Of a stretch of DNA of 64,000 nucleotides, positions 17,255-26,338 are shown in pieces. Where the stretch lies: contig JBKEDB010000025.1 in NCBI GenBank assembly GCA_047975195.1, positions 62,001 to 126,000 of the forward strand, written 5' to 3'. The notes below the pieces were generated by a model. That model saw only the letters and a list, made by a program, of their open reading frames with translations. It did not search any database and was not told where the DNA came from. Both the position numbers and the translations under genes were made by a program. This DNA is from Cumulibacter sp047975195. GTDB lineage: Bacteria; Actinomycetota; Actinomycetes; Mycobacteriales; Antricoccaceae. Every line of letters starts with the position of its first letter. The stretch's first letter is position 1.

Positions 17255-18147
17255 GGCAGTGGCAGCAGGCCCGAGGAGAGCAATAGCCCGGCAGGAGCGA
17301 GGAGGGTCGCGATGCGTAGCGCGTGCTCGCGCAGAACCCGGCTGAATGGACGGGACACGTTCGGCACCAATGCCCAGCTAGCCATGATCGTGCCCACGGA
17401 GGTGGCGATCACCGGAATCGCACCGCTCTGCGAGTCGAGGACCCCTGCGAGACCGGTAGTCGCCGCGACAGCGATCGCGGCGAGCATTGGCGGCGTGAGG
17501 ATCGGATCATCGCCGGCTGAATGCCCGCACACCCACACCAGCATCAGCCAGCCGGCGATGATGGCCGCCGGATCGGCGCGCATCGTCAGCGCCCCGGCCG
17601 TAGCCAGCACGGTGACCGCCAGCGCGCGTCCGACCCATGCCGTCAGCGAGTGCGCGGCTATCAGGCGATCGCGAACTCGCGCGTCCGTTGGATCGTTCGC
17701 GGCGCTGATCCCGCGCGACCGCAGCACCAGTCGGGGTAGCAGCGCCCAGCCGATGACTGCGCAGAGGCAGCCCACGGCGAGCACCGGCTGCGGCGCCTGA
17801 ACGTTCCCGACAGCGATAAGTAGTGCGACGGCGCAGGTCAGCGCGACGCCGCCACGATCCAGTGGAGATCCGGGATGTGGATCTGTGTGCACAACGTCGG
17901 CCGCGTCGTCCGTCGCGATCGGGCCCGTAGCCGGGTTGCCGACGAGCACGATCGCTCCGGCGGCGATGCCGTTCTCGTGCAGCGAGAGCGAAAGGTCCAA
18001 CGACCGACCGGAGACCGTGTGTAGCTCCGTCACCGGCAGCCCAGAAATCTCGCTGAGATCATCGCTGAGTACGGCGAGCGGCAGGTGCTTCGGCAGCACC
18101 AGATCGTTGGACTGTTCGGCACCGACGATGGTGAGCGCAATAGTCAC
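17251..18147 (-). CDS. eccD: Type VII secretion integral membrane protein EccD, short form
   Basis: A 298-residue protein. The first 80 residues form a ubiquitin-like YukD domain (VTIALTIVGAEQSNDLVLPK). About seven hydrophobic helices follow. Mycobacterial EccD has about 470-510 residues and 11 helices, so this one is clearly reduced. I chose GTG 18147 because AGGAGG lies just upstream; the longer frame up to 18558 overlaps the divergent eccC gene and looks non-coding. It is transcribed with eccB and away from eccC, with 93 bases between the two starts for a shared control region. Confidence 0.75.
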   Translation of the reverse strand: MTIALTIVGAEQSNDLVLPKHLPLAVLSDDLSEISGLPVTELHTVSGRSLDLSLSLHENGIAAGAIVLVGNPATGPIATDDAADVVHTDPHPGSPLDRGGVALTCAVALLIAVGNVQAPQPVLAVGCLCAVIGWALLPRLVLRSRGISAANDPTDARVRDRLIAAHSLTAWVGRALAVTVLATAGALTMRADPAAIIAGWLMLVWVCGHSAGDDPILTPPMLAAIAVAATTGLAGVLDSQSGAIPVIATSVGTIMASWALVPNVSRPFSRVLREHALRIATLLAPAGLLLSSGLLPLP

Positions 18148-18240
18148 CGGCCCCTCCTGTGGACAACTCGATTCGGCTAGGAATGTGTCGTAACTTCGCA
18201 CGAACGCTAATGCCGACTCGCCGATGAGGGGAGCCCGAGG

Positions 18241-21200
18241 ATGAGGGCTGGGGAAAACCTCGTCGCTGTGGACAACCGGTTTCTCGACTTGCCTCGAGTC
18301 CCGGACTTGCCGCCGCGCGATACTGATCGATGGTGGATGTCCGCGCTGCCAGCGGTGGGAAGTCTCGGAGCGGTCGGCTTTCTTGCCCTCGCACCGCGGT
18401 CTCCGTTCATCTACATCGCCGGCGGACTGATCGTTGCCGTCTCGATCGCCATGGTTGCGGGAAACTATGCCCGCAGCCGTCGCGATAAACGCGAGGGCCG
18501 AACTGTCGTCCGTGACCGGTTTCTCGCCGAGCTGAACCACACTCGAGCCGCTATGCACGCCGCCGATGCCCGTCGCCGAGCGTCGCAGGCGACGGCAATC
18601 ATCAGCGGATCAACCCTGCACGTACCAATGGCCACCGCCGACCTCGATCGCGACGAGTCGACGATCGTAACCGGCGAATGCCCAGACCCGTTCTGTCACC
18701 TCCGATTAGAGCAGTTTGTCGCCCGCACCAGAACAGTTGCCGATATCCCGGTGCGGTACCCGCTGGCAGCGACGACTGTCATCTCCGGGGCAGCGCAGCA
18801 TACGCGGGGATTCGCCCGGCAGGTGGCGCGCCGGCTCGTACTCGATTTCGAGTCGCATGAGGTGCGGATCGCTGTTCTCACGCGAAACCCGCATCGATGG
18901 ACGCAATTGCGTTGGGCGCCACAGCACCGACATCCGGAGTTTGTCGATGACGTCGGCGCTGCCCGATTGGTCGCTGATTCATCGGTCGCGATGGTTGAGC
19001 TGCTCACCTCGATCGAGGAGCCGGTATTGCTGATCACCGACACGCCCTCGCTGCTGAACGACGCGCTGATACCTCGGGCGAGATGGTGCCTCGTGCTCGA
19101 ATCAAGCGGACGTGAGGCGGACGTCGCCATCGATGCTCGATTGGTACGGCACCGAGACATGCCGCGGGCCCTACCTCCGATAGCCTGCAGCGCCGCCGAA
19201 CTGGAGGCAGCGTGTCGATCGGCGGCTGCCCGCGAGCATCCGGCGCGCGCGATGCACAGTGCCGCTTCGGATGAGGTGCTGCGGCCATTGCTGGGATGGG
19301 GGCCAGATGGTCCGGTTCACCTAGATATTCGAGAAAGCAGCACCGGTGGAAGTGGACCACACGGCATGCTGATTGGCGTCACGGGCTCGGGGAAGTCTGA
19401 AGTACTGCGGACGATCGTCGCTGGCCTCCTCTCGGTCCATCCACCCGACGAACTCGCCCTGCTGTTGATTGACTTCAAGGGCGGCGCAACCTTTGAGCCG
19501 TTCACCGAACTTCCGCACACCGCGGGCGTCGTCACCAATCTCGAGGACGACCCGGCGCTCGTCGACCGCGTCCTGACGGCGTTGTCGGCCGAGCTGCGCC
19601 GCCGGCAACGACTCGTGCGCACGGCCGGGGTCGCTAGCATCGACGAACTTCCGACGACGACACCCACCCCGCGCCTATTGGTAGTGGTCGACGAGTTCAG
19701 TGAGCTCCTGGCTACGCACGCCGACGCCATCGACGTCCTCGTGCAGGTCGGACGCCTCGGGCGGTCGCTGGGCGTACACCTGCTGATCGCGTCGCAACGC
19801 GTGGACGAAGGGCGGCTGAAAGGGCTAGAGGCGCATCTCACCTACCGAATTGCGCTACGCACGCAGAGCGTCGTCGAGTCGCGCAACGTCCTGGGCACGG
19901 CCGATGCGGCAACCCTGACCAGCGTGCCCGGTCACGGGTTCCTGCGGTGTGGCTCGGCCGTTCCGATAGCGTTTGAAGCCCGCTATACAGGTGATCCATA
20001 CGTCGCGCCGACACGCGAGCACGGCCATACTCACCTGCGGCCCAAGCCCCTGACGTACCGCAACGGCCGATTGCGCGCGGCTGCTCACACAGGTTCGAGA
20101 CCGACCATCTTGCAGCACGTCATCGCGACTGCGGCTGCGATGCCCGGCGTACGATCGCCGATCTGGGTGCCGCCGCCGCCTGCGCCGCACCATCGCGATC
20201 TCTACCCGGACGTGCAGGTACGGACGGAACGCGGATTCGGAACAGTGCGCGATCCGGCGATGTGCGCCGCGATCGGCACCGTCGATCGACCCGACCTCCA
20301 ACGGACAGAAATCGGCACCGTGAACCTGAGCAGCGGGCATCTCGCGATCGTGGGGACAACGCGATCAGGGTCGACCACGCTCGCGCAGACTGCCTTATTG
20401 TCGCTCGCGTTGCGGCACACTCCGGACGAGTTGAACCTCTACCTGATCGAGGCCGCCCCGGCGGCCTTCGCGAACCTGAAACGACTGCCGCATGTCGCGG
20501 AGTACGCCAGTGATTCCCAACGCGTCGCAGCAACGGTACGCCGCGTCGAAGCGATCGTGAGCCAACGGGAGCAAGGCGCGCATTGCGCTGCGGCCGTCGT
20601 ACTCGCGATCGACGGATATGCGCGGTTCCGTGATCGGCACGATCCTCTCGACAAGATTGTCCTCGATATCGCGCGACGCGGGCTGTCTGTCGGCGTATAT
20701 CTCGTCGCAACCACACACCGTTGGCTGGACCTACCGGCGAGACTGCGTGAACTGTTCGGAAATCGGATCGAGATGCGGCTGGGCGACCCGATCGAGTCCG
20801 AGATCGATCGCCGTAGTGCCGCGCTCGTGCCGCGCGGCCAACCAGGGCGTGGATTGACGCAGGACGGTCACCCGCTGTACGCAGCCGCGGGCGACCCGAC
20901 AGAGATCGTCGGCCAGATCGTTCGCCATTGGCATGGATCACGCGCTCGCGGACTGCCGCAACTACCTACCGTGCTCACCACCGGCAACCTCAGTACTGAC
21001 GTCACCGACCGGGGGCTGTGTGTGGCAGTCGACCGGTCGTCGGCACGCCCGATCCTGTTGCCGGAACTCGCGCCGTACACGCTCATCATCGGAGATGCCG
21101 GCTCCGGTCGCACGTCAATACTGCGTTCACTGGGGCGGCAGCACGTGCGTCGCGGTGCGAAGGTGCTAGTGGTCGATCCACGGCGGCGACTCCTGGATGC

Positions 21201-21678
21201 CTTCGAACCGCAGCACCAGCTCGGGTACGCCGCCACGCCGTCCGCCACAGCCGAACTCATCGAAGGTTTGGCGACCGGGCTTGAGCGCAGGATGCCGCCG
21301 GCGGACATCACTGCGGATGCGCTGCGCGAACAGACCTGGTGGAGCGGTCCGCAGCTGCACCTCATCGTCGACGATTACGACCTGGCGACGATGGTGGGTA
21401 CGAGCCTTGCGCCACTACGTCGGTTTCTGCCATACGCCGCAGACATTGGGCTACGGGTGACTGTTGCCCGCCGCGCGTCCGGAGCCGTCGCCGCGATGCA
21501 CGACGAGGTGCTGTCGGTGCTACGCGACCTAGGCGCCTGCGGTCTGCTGATGAGTCGGGCCCACGACGAGGGCCCGCTGCTCGGTGTGCGACCAGGTCCC
21601 GCGAGGTGGGGGACGGGTGTGTTCGTCGGCCCGGGCCGCGATGAGGTCGACATCCAGGCAATCGTCGAAACGGCCTAA
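18241..21678 (+). CDS. eccC: Type VII secretion ATPase EccC (fused EccCa-EccCb)
   Basis: A 1145-residue FtsK/SpoIIIE-type motor with two N-terminal membrane helices (about residues 38-75) and three ATPase domains. The first Walker A, GVTGSGKSE at 379-387, is canonical, with Walker B LLVVVDEFSELL. The second (GTTRSGSTT, 704-712) and third (GDAGSGRTS, 951-959) lack the lysine. This agrees with studies of EccC in which the first domain carries the key activity and the others bind substrate signals. ATG 18241 follows GAGG. No WXG100 substrate, mycosin protease or eccE gene is present within the window. Confidence 0.9.
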   Translation: MRAGENLVAVDNRFLDLPRVPDLPPRDTDRWWMSALPAVGSLGAVGFLALAPRSPFIYIAGGLIVAVSIAMVAGNYARSRRDKREGRTVVRDRFLAELNHTRAAMHAADARRRASQATAIISGSTLHVPMATADLDRDESTIVTGECPDPFCHLRLEQFVARTRTVADIPVRYPLAATTVISGAAQHTRGFARQVARRLVLDFESHEVRIAVLTRNPHRWTQLRWAPQHRHPEFVDDVGAARLVADSSVAMVELLTSIEEPVLLITDTPSLLNDALIPRARWCLVLESSGREADVAIDARLVRHRDMPRALPPIACSAAELEAACRSAAAREHPARAMHSAASDEVLRPLLGWGPDGPVHLDIRESSTGGSGPHGMLIGVTGSGKSEVLRTIVAGLLSVHPPDELALLLIDFKGGATFEPFTELPHTAGVVTNLEDDPALVDRVLTALSAELRRRQRLVRTAGVASIDELPTTTPTPRLLVVVDEFSELLATHADAIDVLVQVGRLGRSLGVHLLIASQRVDEGRLKGLEAHLTYRIALRTQSVVESRNVLGTADAATLTSVPGHGFLRCGSAVPIAFEARYTGDPYVAPTREHGHTHLRPKPLTYRNGRLRAAAHTGSRPTILQHVIATAAAMPGVRSPIWVPPPPAPHHRDLYPDVQVRTERGFGTVRDPAMCAAIGTVDRPDLQRTEIGTVNLSSGHLAIVGTTRSGSTTLAQTALLSLALRHTPDELNLYLIEAAPAAFANLKRLPHVAEYASDSQRVAATVRRVEAIVSQREQGAHCAAAVVLAIDGYARFRDRHDPLDKIVLDIARRGLSVGVYLVATTHRWLDLPARLRELFGNRIEMRLGDPIESEIDRRSAALVPRGQPGRGLTQDGHPLYAAAGDPTEIVGQIVRHWHGSRARGLPQLPTVLTTGNLSTDVTDRGLCVAVDRSSARPILLPELAPYTLIIGDAGSGRTSILRSLGRQHVRRGAKVLVVDPRRRLLDAFEPQHQLGYAATPSATAELIEGLATGLERRMPPADITADALREQTWWSGPQLHLIVDDYDLATMVGTSLAPLRRFLPYAADIGLRVTVARRASGAVAAMHDEVLSVLRDLGACGLLMSRAHDEGPLLGVRPGPARWGTGVFVGPGRDEVDIQAIVETA

Positions 21679-21727
21679 CACGACTCGGACGCGGCGGCCG
21701 GCCCGGCCGTCGCTACGCTATCTGCCC

Positions 21728-22033
21728 ATGGGACGAAGCCATGAGCGACAACTGACCATTCCGGCACCACCAGAAGCAGTTGCGCAACGTGCGCGTGAGG
21801 TGATCTCGCGGATGCCTAAGGTAACCGGCGTCATCATGACACCGCCGACCGTCCAGGCCAAGGTGGGCATGGGCGCGCTGAGCTGGGGCGAGAAGATCAC
21901 CGTGACTCTGCAGCCAATCGACGGCGGCACCGGCGTACACATCCGCAGCCAGTGCGCGTTCCCGCTGCAACTGGTCGACTACGGCAAGAATAAGAAGAAC
22001 GTCGAGTCGATCGCGGCCGGTCTCGCGCCATAA
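21728..22033 (+). CDS. Small conserved-looking protein, function unknown
   Basis: A 101-residue protein without signal peptide or membrane helix. The pattern of an N-terminal strand (ERQLTIPAPPEAVAQRAREV) followed by alternating strands (WGEKITVTLQPIDGGTGVHI) resembles a small SRPBCC/START-like fold, but I cannot assign a family. It starts 49 bases after eccC on the same strand, so cotranscription is possible. It is too long and lacks the W-x-G motif for a WXG100 secretion substrate. Confidence 0.6.
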   Translation: MGRSHERQLTIPAPPEAVAQRAREVISRMPKVTGVIMTPPTVQAKVGMGALSWGEKITVTLQPIDGGTGVHIRSQCAFPLQLVDYGKNKKNVESIAAGLAP

Positions 22034-22169
22034 CCACACGGCGCACGATGCGGGCTTCGGCTGATAGATGCGCGCGAACGCCAGTGTGTGAAACGATTGT
22101 TGATGCAGTTATCGCTGCCAAGCACAACGTGCCGTGCCGTGACGGTGTGGCCGGATCGAAGGATGACAG

Positions 22170-22580
22170 ATGCCTGTAGTCGTTGGATTCATTCCTACTA
22201 ACGAGGGTCGCGCCGCCCTCGACCGTGCCATCGAGGAGGCCAAGCTCCGAAACGAGAAGTTGATCGTCGTCGGGTCCAGCAAGGGCGGCGACGAGTTCCT
22301 GAAGTTGGGAATGAACTTCGACGAGGAACTGCGCAAGGTCACCGATCGGGTCGAGGCCGCAGGAGTCGAGCATGAAGTGCATGGGTATGTGCGCGGTAAC
22401 GACCCGGCCGAAGACCTCGTCGAGGTCGCTGAGCGGACCGGCGCCAAACTCATCGTGATCGGGCTGCGACGCCGCTCGCCGGTCGGCAAGTTGATCATGG
22501 GATCGGTCGCCCAACGGATCCTTCTCGACGCCAGTTGCGACGTGCTCGCCGTGAAGCCGGATCAGCCAGCCAAGCACTAA
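22170..22580 (+). CDS. Universal stress protein (UspA family)
   Basis: A 136-residue single-domain Usp protein. The nucleotide-binding signature is present at the C-terminal end: IGLRRRSPVGKLIMGSVAQR (G-2x-G-9x-G-S), followed by CDVLAVKP. Such proteins bind ATP and respond to stress or starvation. It is monocistronic: a strong hairpin follows 16 bases after the stop. Confidence 0.85.
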   Translation: MPVVVGFIPTNEGRAALDRAIEEAKLRNEKLIVVGSSKGGDEFLKLGMNFDEELRKVTDRVEAAGVEHEVHGYVRGNDPAEDLVEVAERTGAKLIVIGLRRRSPVGKLIMGSVAQRILLDASCDVLAVKPDQPAKH

Positions 22581-22596
22581 TTAACTACTTGCAACG

Positions 22597-22630
22597 AACG
22601 CCGCCGACCAGTGCTCTGGTCGGCGGCGTT
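22597..22630 (+). terminator. Intrinsic terminator of the universal stress gene
   Basis: AACGCCGCCGACCAG (22597-22611) pairs perfectly with 22616-22630 around a 4-base loop, giving a 15-bp stem that ends in T residues. It is well placed after the Usp stop at 22580. Confidence 0.85.
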
Positions 22631-22796
22631 TGTCGTCCGTGTTCATGAACGGCTATGCCGCTGACCTGGCCGTCCGGGTCGTCCCGCATGTGTAGGCGCG
22701 CGCCCACTGACATTGATGACCTGCGTTGTCTCCGCGCGTTCGACGACCGGAGGCCCGTCCTGCCATGGGTGGGTGATGCGCTGGGCGGGAGGTGGG

Positions 22797-23402
22797 CTAC
22801 TTCCAGGCGAAGACGGGTTGCTCGAAGTGCCCGACGCGGGTCTGGCGTTCGCGCAGCACCACCTCGCGGAACTGATACATCACCGCAGCGGTGGGGGCGT
22901 GAATCTTGCGACCCAGCAGCGGCATCTGAATGACCGGGCGGTCGGACTCGGGGATGGTCAGCAGATTCGGCTCCACGTCCAGTTCGTCGAACGGAATGTG
23001 GAACAGATGCACGACCTCATCGGCGTTCACCCGGTACTTCGGGTCCTTGCCGGCCCACACCACGAAGGGCGACATGACATATCCCGAGCGCGTCTCGTAG
23101 TCATCCAGACGTCCCAGGATCGCGGCATCGTCCGCGAAGAAGCCGACCTCTTCGGCGAGTTCGCGCAGCGCGGCCTCACGGTGGGTCTCACCGGCGTCCA
23201 CCCGCCCGCCGGGCAACGCCCACTGACCGGAGTGCGCGCGCAGCGTTGGCTGACGCTTGGTGATCCAGATGCCCTGCGCGCCCTCCTCCTCAGCGACCGC
23301 GATCACCACGGCAGCCTTGCGGTGGTTATGGTCGGCAAGATCGCGCGGCTCCAGCGCCGCGAGCCGCTCGGTGACGTCCTCGCGGCTCAGCCGGATGCTC
23401 AT
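22797..23402 (-). CDS. NUDIX hydrolase (CoA pyrophosphatase-like)
   Basis: A 201-residue NUDIX protein. The box GRVDAGETHREAALRELAEE is complete, so catalysis is expected. The preceding WITKRQPTLRAHSGQWALPG is the pattern of CoA/ADP-ribose pyrophosphatases. The start overlaps the fgd stop by 4 bases (ATGA), so the two are cotranscribed. The exact substrate is open. Confidence 0.8.
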   Translation of the reverse strand: MSIRLSREDVTERLAALEPRDLADHNHRKAAVVIAVAEEEGAQGIWITKRQPTLRAHSGQWALPGGRVDAGETHREAALRELAEEVGFFADDAAILGRLDDYETRSGYVMSPFVVWAGKDPKYRVNADEVVHLFHIPFDELDVEPNLLTIPESDRPVIQMPLLGRKIHAPTAAVMYQFREVVLRERQTRVGHFEQPVFAWK

Positions 23403-24415
23403 GCGATCCCTTTCGCCCGCAGCCGCGGAAGCACCTCTTCGCCGTACAGCTTCAGAAAACGAGACTGGTCGGGTCCGGGCGCGTGGAAGACGAGGTGGTT
23501 GAAACCCCAGTCGACGTACTGCGAGATCCTCTCGACATGCTCATCGGCGTCAGTGGAGACGATCCACCGGGACTTGGTGCGTTCCACCGGCAGGGCATCG
23601 GCGAGACGCTCCATTTCGATCGGGTCCTCGACGCCGGTCTTCTCATCGCTCGAGAGCGCCAGTGCACCCCAGTAGTGGGTGTCGTTGAGCGCGCGCTCGC
23701 CGTCGTGGTCGAACGAAACCTTCATTTCCATCAGTAGATCGAGGTCACCGACCGTGCGGCCGACCTTCTGCGCACCTTCGTTCAGCGCCGGAAGCAGCGT
23801 GTCGGTGTAGAGCGTCTGTGGCTTGCCGGAGGTGGTGATGAACCCGTCGCCGACGCGTCCGGCGAGCCGCGTCGCCGCGGGGCCGGATGCCGCGATGTAG
23901 ACCGGAACCTTCTCGTCGGGCCGGTCATAGATAGTCGCATTCGTCGTCGTGTAGAACTTGCCGTCGAAATTGACTCGATCCTCGGACCACAACTGGTCGA
24001 TCAACGTCAGCGCTTCCTTGAGCCGTGCGAAACGCTCTTTGCCGTCCGGCCACTCGAGCCCGAGCGGCGCTTCATTGAGCGATTCGCCCGATCCGACACC
24101 TAACACGATGCGACCGGGAAACATGCAGCCAAGGGTCGCGAAAGCTTGTGCGATCACGGCCGGGTGATAGCGGAACGTCGGCGTGAGTACCGACGTACCG
24201 ATCACGATCCGTTCGGTGCGTGCGCCCAGGGCGCCCAGCCATGGCAGCGCAGCGGGGGAGTGTCCTCCGGTATGCCGCCACGGCTGCAGATGATCGGAGA
24301 TGAACACCGAGTCAAATCCGGCCTGCTCGGCCTCCACGCCGAACGCGAGCAGTTCCGCTGGTGCGAACTGCTCGGCCGATGCTTTGTATCCGAGCCGTAG
24401 TGGGTGCCTGCCCAT
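23399..24415 (-). CDS. fgd: F420-dependent glucose-6-phosphate dehydrogenase
   Basis: A 338-residue luciferase-like (LLM) protein that matches mycobacterial Fgd1 along its length: LGYKASAEQFAP, then SDHLQPWRHTGGHSP, GTSVLTPTFRYHPAVIAQAF and WGFNHLVFHAPGPDQSRFL. Fgd1 oxidises glucose 6-phosphate to 6-phosphogluconolactone and reduces coenzyme F420. The cell should therefore make F420, and the LLM protein at 31 kb may use it. Lysine, glutamate and histidine residues of the active site are in conserved surroundings. Confidence 0.9.
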   Translation of the reverse strand: MGRHPLRLGYKASAEQFAPAELLAFGVEAEQAGFDSVFISDHLQPWRHTGGHSPAALPWLGALGARTERIVIGTSVLTPTFRYHPAVIAQAFATLGCMFPGRIVLGVGSGESLNEAPLGLEWPDGKERFARLKEALTLIDQLWSEDRVNFDGKFYTTTNATIYDRPDEKVPVYIAASGPAATRLAGRVGDGFITTSGKPQTLYTDTLLPALNEGAQKVGRTVGDLDLLMEMKVSFDHDGERALNDTHYWGALALSSDEKTGVEDPIEMERLADALPVERTKSRWIVSTDADEHVERISQYVDWGFNHLVFHAPGPDQSRFLKLYGEEVLPRLRAKGIA

Positions 24416-24452
24416 AGCGGGTGATCCTCTCTGTCGAGGACGCCGCAGTGGA

Positions 24453-25799
24453 CTAAATCACGCCATGCGCGATCATCGCATCCGCGACGTCGATGAACCC
24501 GGCGATGTTGGCGCCGAGTACGTAGTTTCCAGGATCACCGTAGTCCTCTGCCGTCGTGGCACAGGCCTCGTGGATGTCCACCATGATTTCCTCGAGCCGA
24601 CGTTCGGTCTGCTCGAAGGTCCAGTTATCACGCGCGGCGTTTTGCTGCATCTCCAACGCGGACGTCGCCACGCCGCCAGCATTCGCCGCCTTGCCCGGCC
24701 CAAACGCGACCTTAGCCTCGGTCAGGATCGTCGTGGCCTCGGGGGTGCACGGCATATTCGCGCCCTCCGCGACGACGACGCACCCGTTCTTGGCCAGCGT
24801 TGCGGCATGCTGTGCGTGAAGTTCGTTCTGCGTCGCGCTCGGCAACGCGACAGCGACGGGCACATCCCAGAGGGAGCCCTCGGTGGAATAGTGCGCCGAG
24901 GAGCGTGCGTCGGCGTACTCGCTGATCCGGCCACGCCGAACCTCTTTGATCTCCCGGACGAGATCGAGGTCGATACCTGCGTCGTCGACGATGTAGCCGC
25001 CCGAGTCAGACATAGCGACGACCTTCGCGCCCAGTTCCTGTGCCTTCTGCACGGCGTAGATCGCGACGTTGCCGGAGCCGGAGACCGATACCCGGGCGCC
25101 GTCGAAGGACTGGCCTATCTTGGTGAGCATCTCGCGTGCGAAGAAGACCGTGCCGTAGCCGGTAGCTTCGGTCCGCACCAGCGAACCGCCCCAGCCGAGG
25201 CCCTTGCCCGTCAGCACGCCGGACTCGTAGCGATTGGTGATCCGCTTGTACTGACCGAACAGATAGCCGATCTCGCGGCCGCCGACGCCGATGTCACCGG
25301 CCGGTACGTCGGTGTATTCACCCATGTGGCGGTACAACTCGGTCATGAAGGACTGGCAGAAGCGCATGACCTCGGCGTCCGAACGTCCCTTGGGGTCAAA
25401 GTCGGAGCCGCCCTTACCGCCGCCGATCGGCATGCCGGTCAGCGCGTTCTTGAAGATCTGCTCGAAACCGAGGAACTTGATGATGCCCAGGTACACCGAT
25501 GGGTGGAACCGCAGGCCGCCCTTGTATGGGCCGAGTGCGGAGTTGAACTCGACGCGGAACGCTCGGTTGATCTCGATCTCGTTCTTGTCGTTCATCCACG
25601 GCACGCGGAAGATGATCTGGCGCTCGGGCTCGCAGATGCGCTCCAGTACTCGCTGGTCGGCGTAGTGCGGGTGGCGTTCGAAAACCGGTGTGAGGGTGCT
25701 GACGACCTCGTGAACCGCTTGATGGAACTCCGGCTCTCCCGGGTTACGGTCGATCACCGTCTGATAGATCTGCCCGAGGTCCTCACCCATATCAGCCAT
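24453..25799 (-). CDS. gdhA: NADP-specific glutamate dehydrogenase
   Basis: A 448-residue glutamate dehydrogenase of the short hexameric type. The glutamate-binding region PIGGGKGGSDFDPKG carries the catalytic lysine, and VSGSGNVAIYA is the dinucleotide fold. It interconverts 2-oxoglutarate plus ammonia and glutamate. I chose ATG 25799 (MADMGEDLG) because AAGGTAGGA lies upstream and the length fits the family. The 106-codon upstream frame overlaps the divergent ogt gene and is an artefact. Glutamate supply also supports ectoine synthesis elsewhere in the window. Confidence 0.9.
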   Translation of the reverse strand: MADMGEDLGQIYQTVIDRNPGEPEFHQAVHEVVSTLTPVFERHPHYADQRVLERICEPERQIIFRVPWMNDKNEIEINRAFRVEFNSALGPYKGGLRFHPSVYLGIIKFLGFEQIFKNALTGMPIGGGKGGSDFDPKGRSDAEVMRFCQSFMTELYRHMGEYTDVPAGDIGVGGREIGYLFGQYKRITNRYESGVLTGKGLGWGGSLVRTEATGYGTVFFAREMLTKIGQSFDGARVSVSGSGNVAIYAVQKAQELGAKVVAMSDSGGYIVDDAGIDLDLVREIKEVRRGRISEYADARSSAHYSTEGSLWDVPVAVALPSATQNELHAQHAATLAKNGCVVVAEGANMPCTPEATTILTEAKVAFGPGKAANAGGVATSALEMQQNAARDNWTFEQTERRLEEIMVDIHEACATTAEDYGDPGNYVLGANIAGFIDVADAMIAHGVI

Positions 25800-25851
25800 C
25801 GTTCCTACCTTCTTTGTCATCTCTGGCCTCGCTGATCCTATGCTGCGAGGC

Positions 25852-26337
25852 ATGGTGCTCACCCATGCTGTGATCAGTTCGCCCGTGGGGGATCTGACAG
25901 TTGTGCGCTCCGCAGTTGGCGTGTGCGGGTTGCACATGCAGGCCACCAAGCGGCCCCTGACGCCGGAGCGCCTCGGACAGCGGGATTCCGCTGCAGCCGA
26001 CGGTGTCGCCGACCAACTTGCCGAGTACTTCGACGGCGAACGACGCGAGTTCGATGTCCCCTTGGATCTCACGGGGACGCCATTCCAGCGCCGCGTGTGG
26101 GGCGCGCTCCTGCGCATCCCGTATGCAGACCGGGTGTCCTACCGCCAGATAGCCGTGGAACTGGGCATCCCGAACGCAGTTCGCGCCCTCGGAGCTGCGA
26201 ACGGCAGCAACCCAGTCAGCATTATTGTGCCCTGCCACCGGGTGGTGGCCAGCAATGGTGCCCTAACAGGATACGCGGGCGGAATCGAGCGCAAGAAGAT
26301 CCTCCTGGATTTGGAGGCGCGCATCGCCGGCGTCTGA
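25852..26337 (+). CDS. ogt: Methylated-DNA--[protein]-cysteine S-methyltransferase
   Basis: A 161-residue suicide repair protein. The alkyl-acceptor motif PCHRVV is near residue 126, preceded by the DNA-binding helix region RALGAANGSNP and followed by GYAGGIERK. It removes alkyl groups from O6 of guanine by transfer to its own cysteine. It converges on glpD with a 1-base gap and diverges from gdhA, with 52 bases between the starts. An ATG at 25840 is an equally possible start. Confidence 0.9.
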   Translation: MVLTHAVISSPVGDLTVVRSAVGVCGLHMQATKRPLTPERLGQRDSAAADGVADQLAEYFDGERREFDVPLDLTGTPFQRRVWGALLRIPYADRVSYRQIAVELGIPNAVRALGAANGSNPVSIIVPCHRVVASNGALTGYAGGIERKKILLDLEARIAGV

Positions 26338-26338
26338 C

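Noticed and set aside
24300..25835. A 511-codon open frame on the plus strand opposite fgd/gdhA
   Set aside because: Antisense of two well-recognised enzymes; no domain visible.
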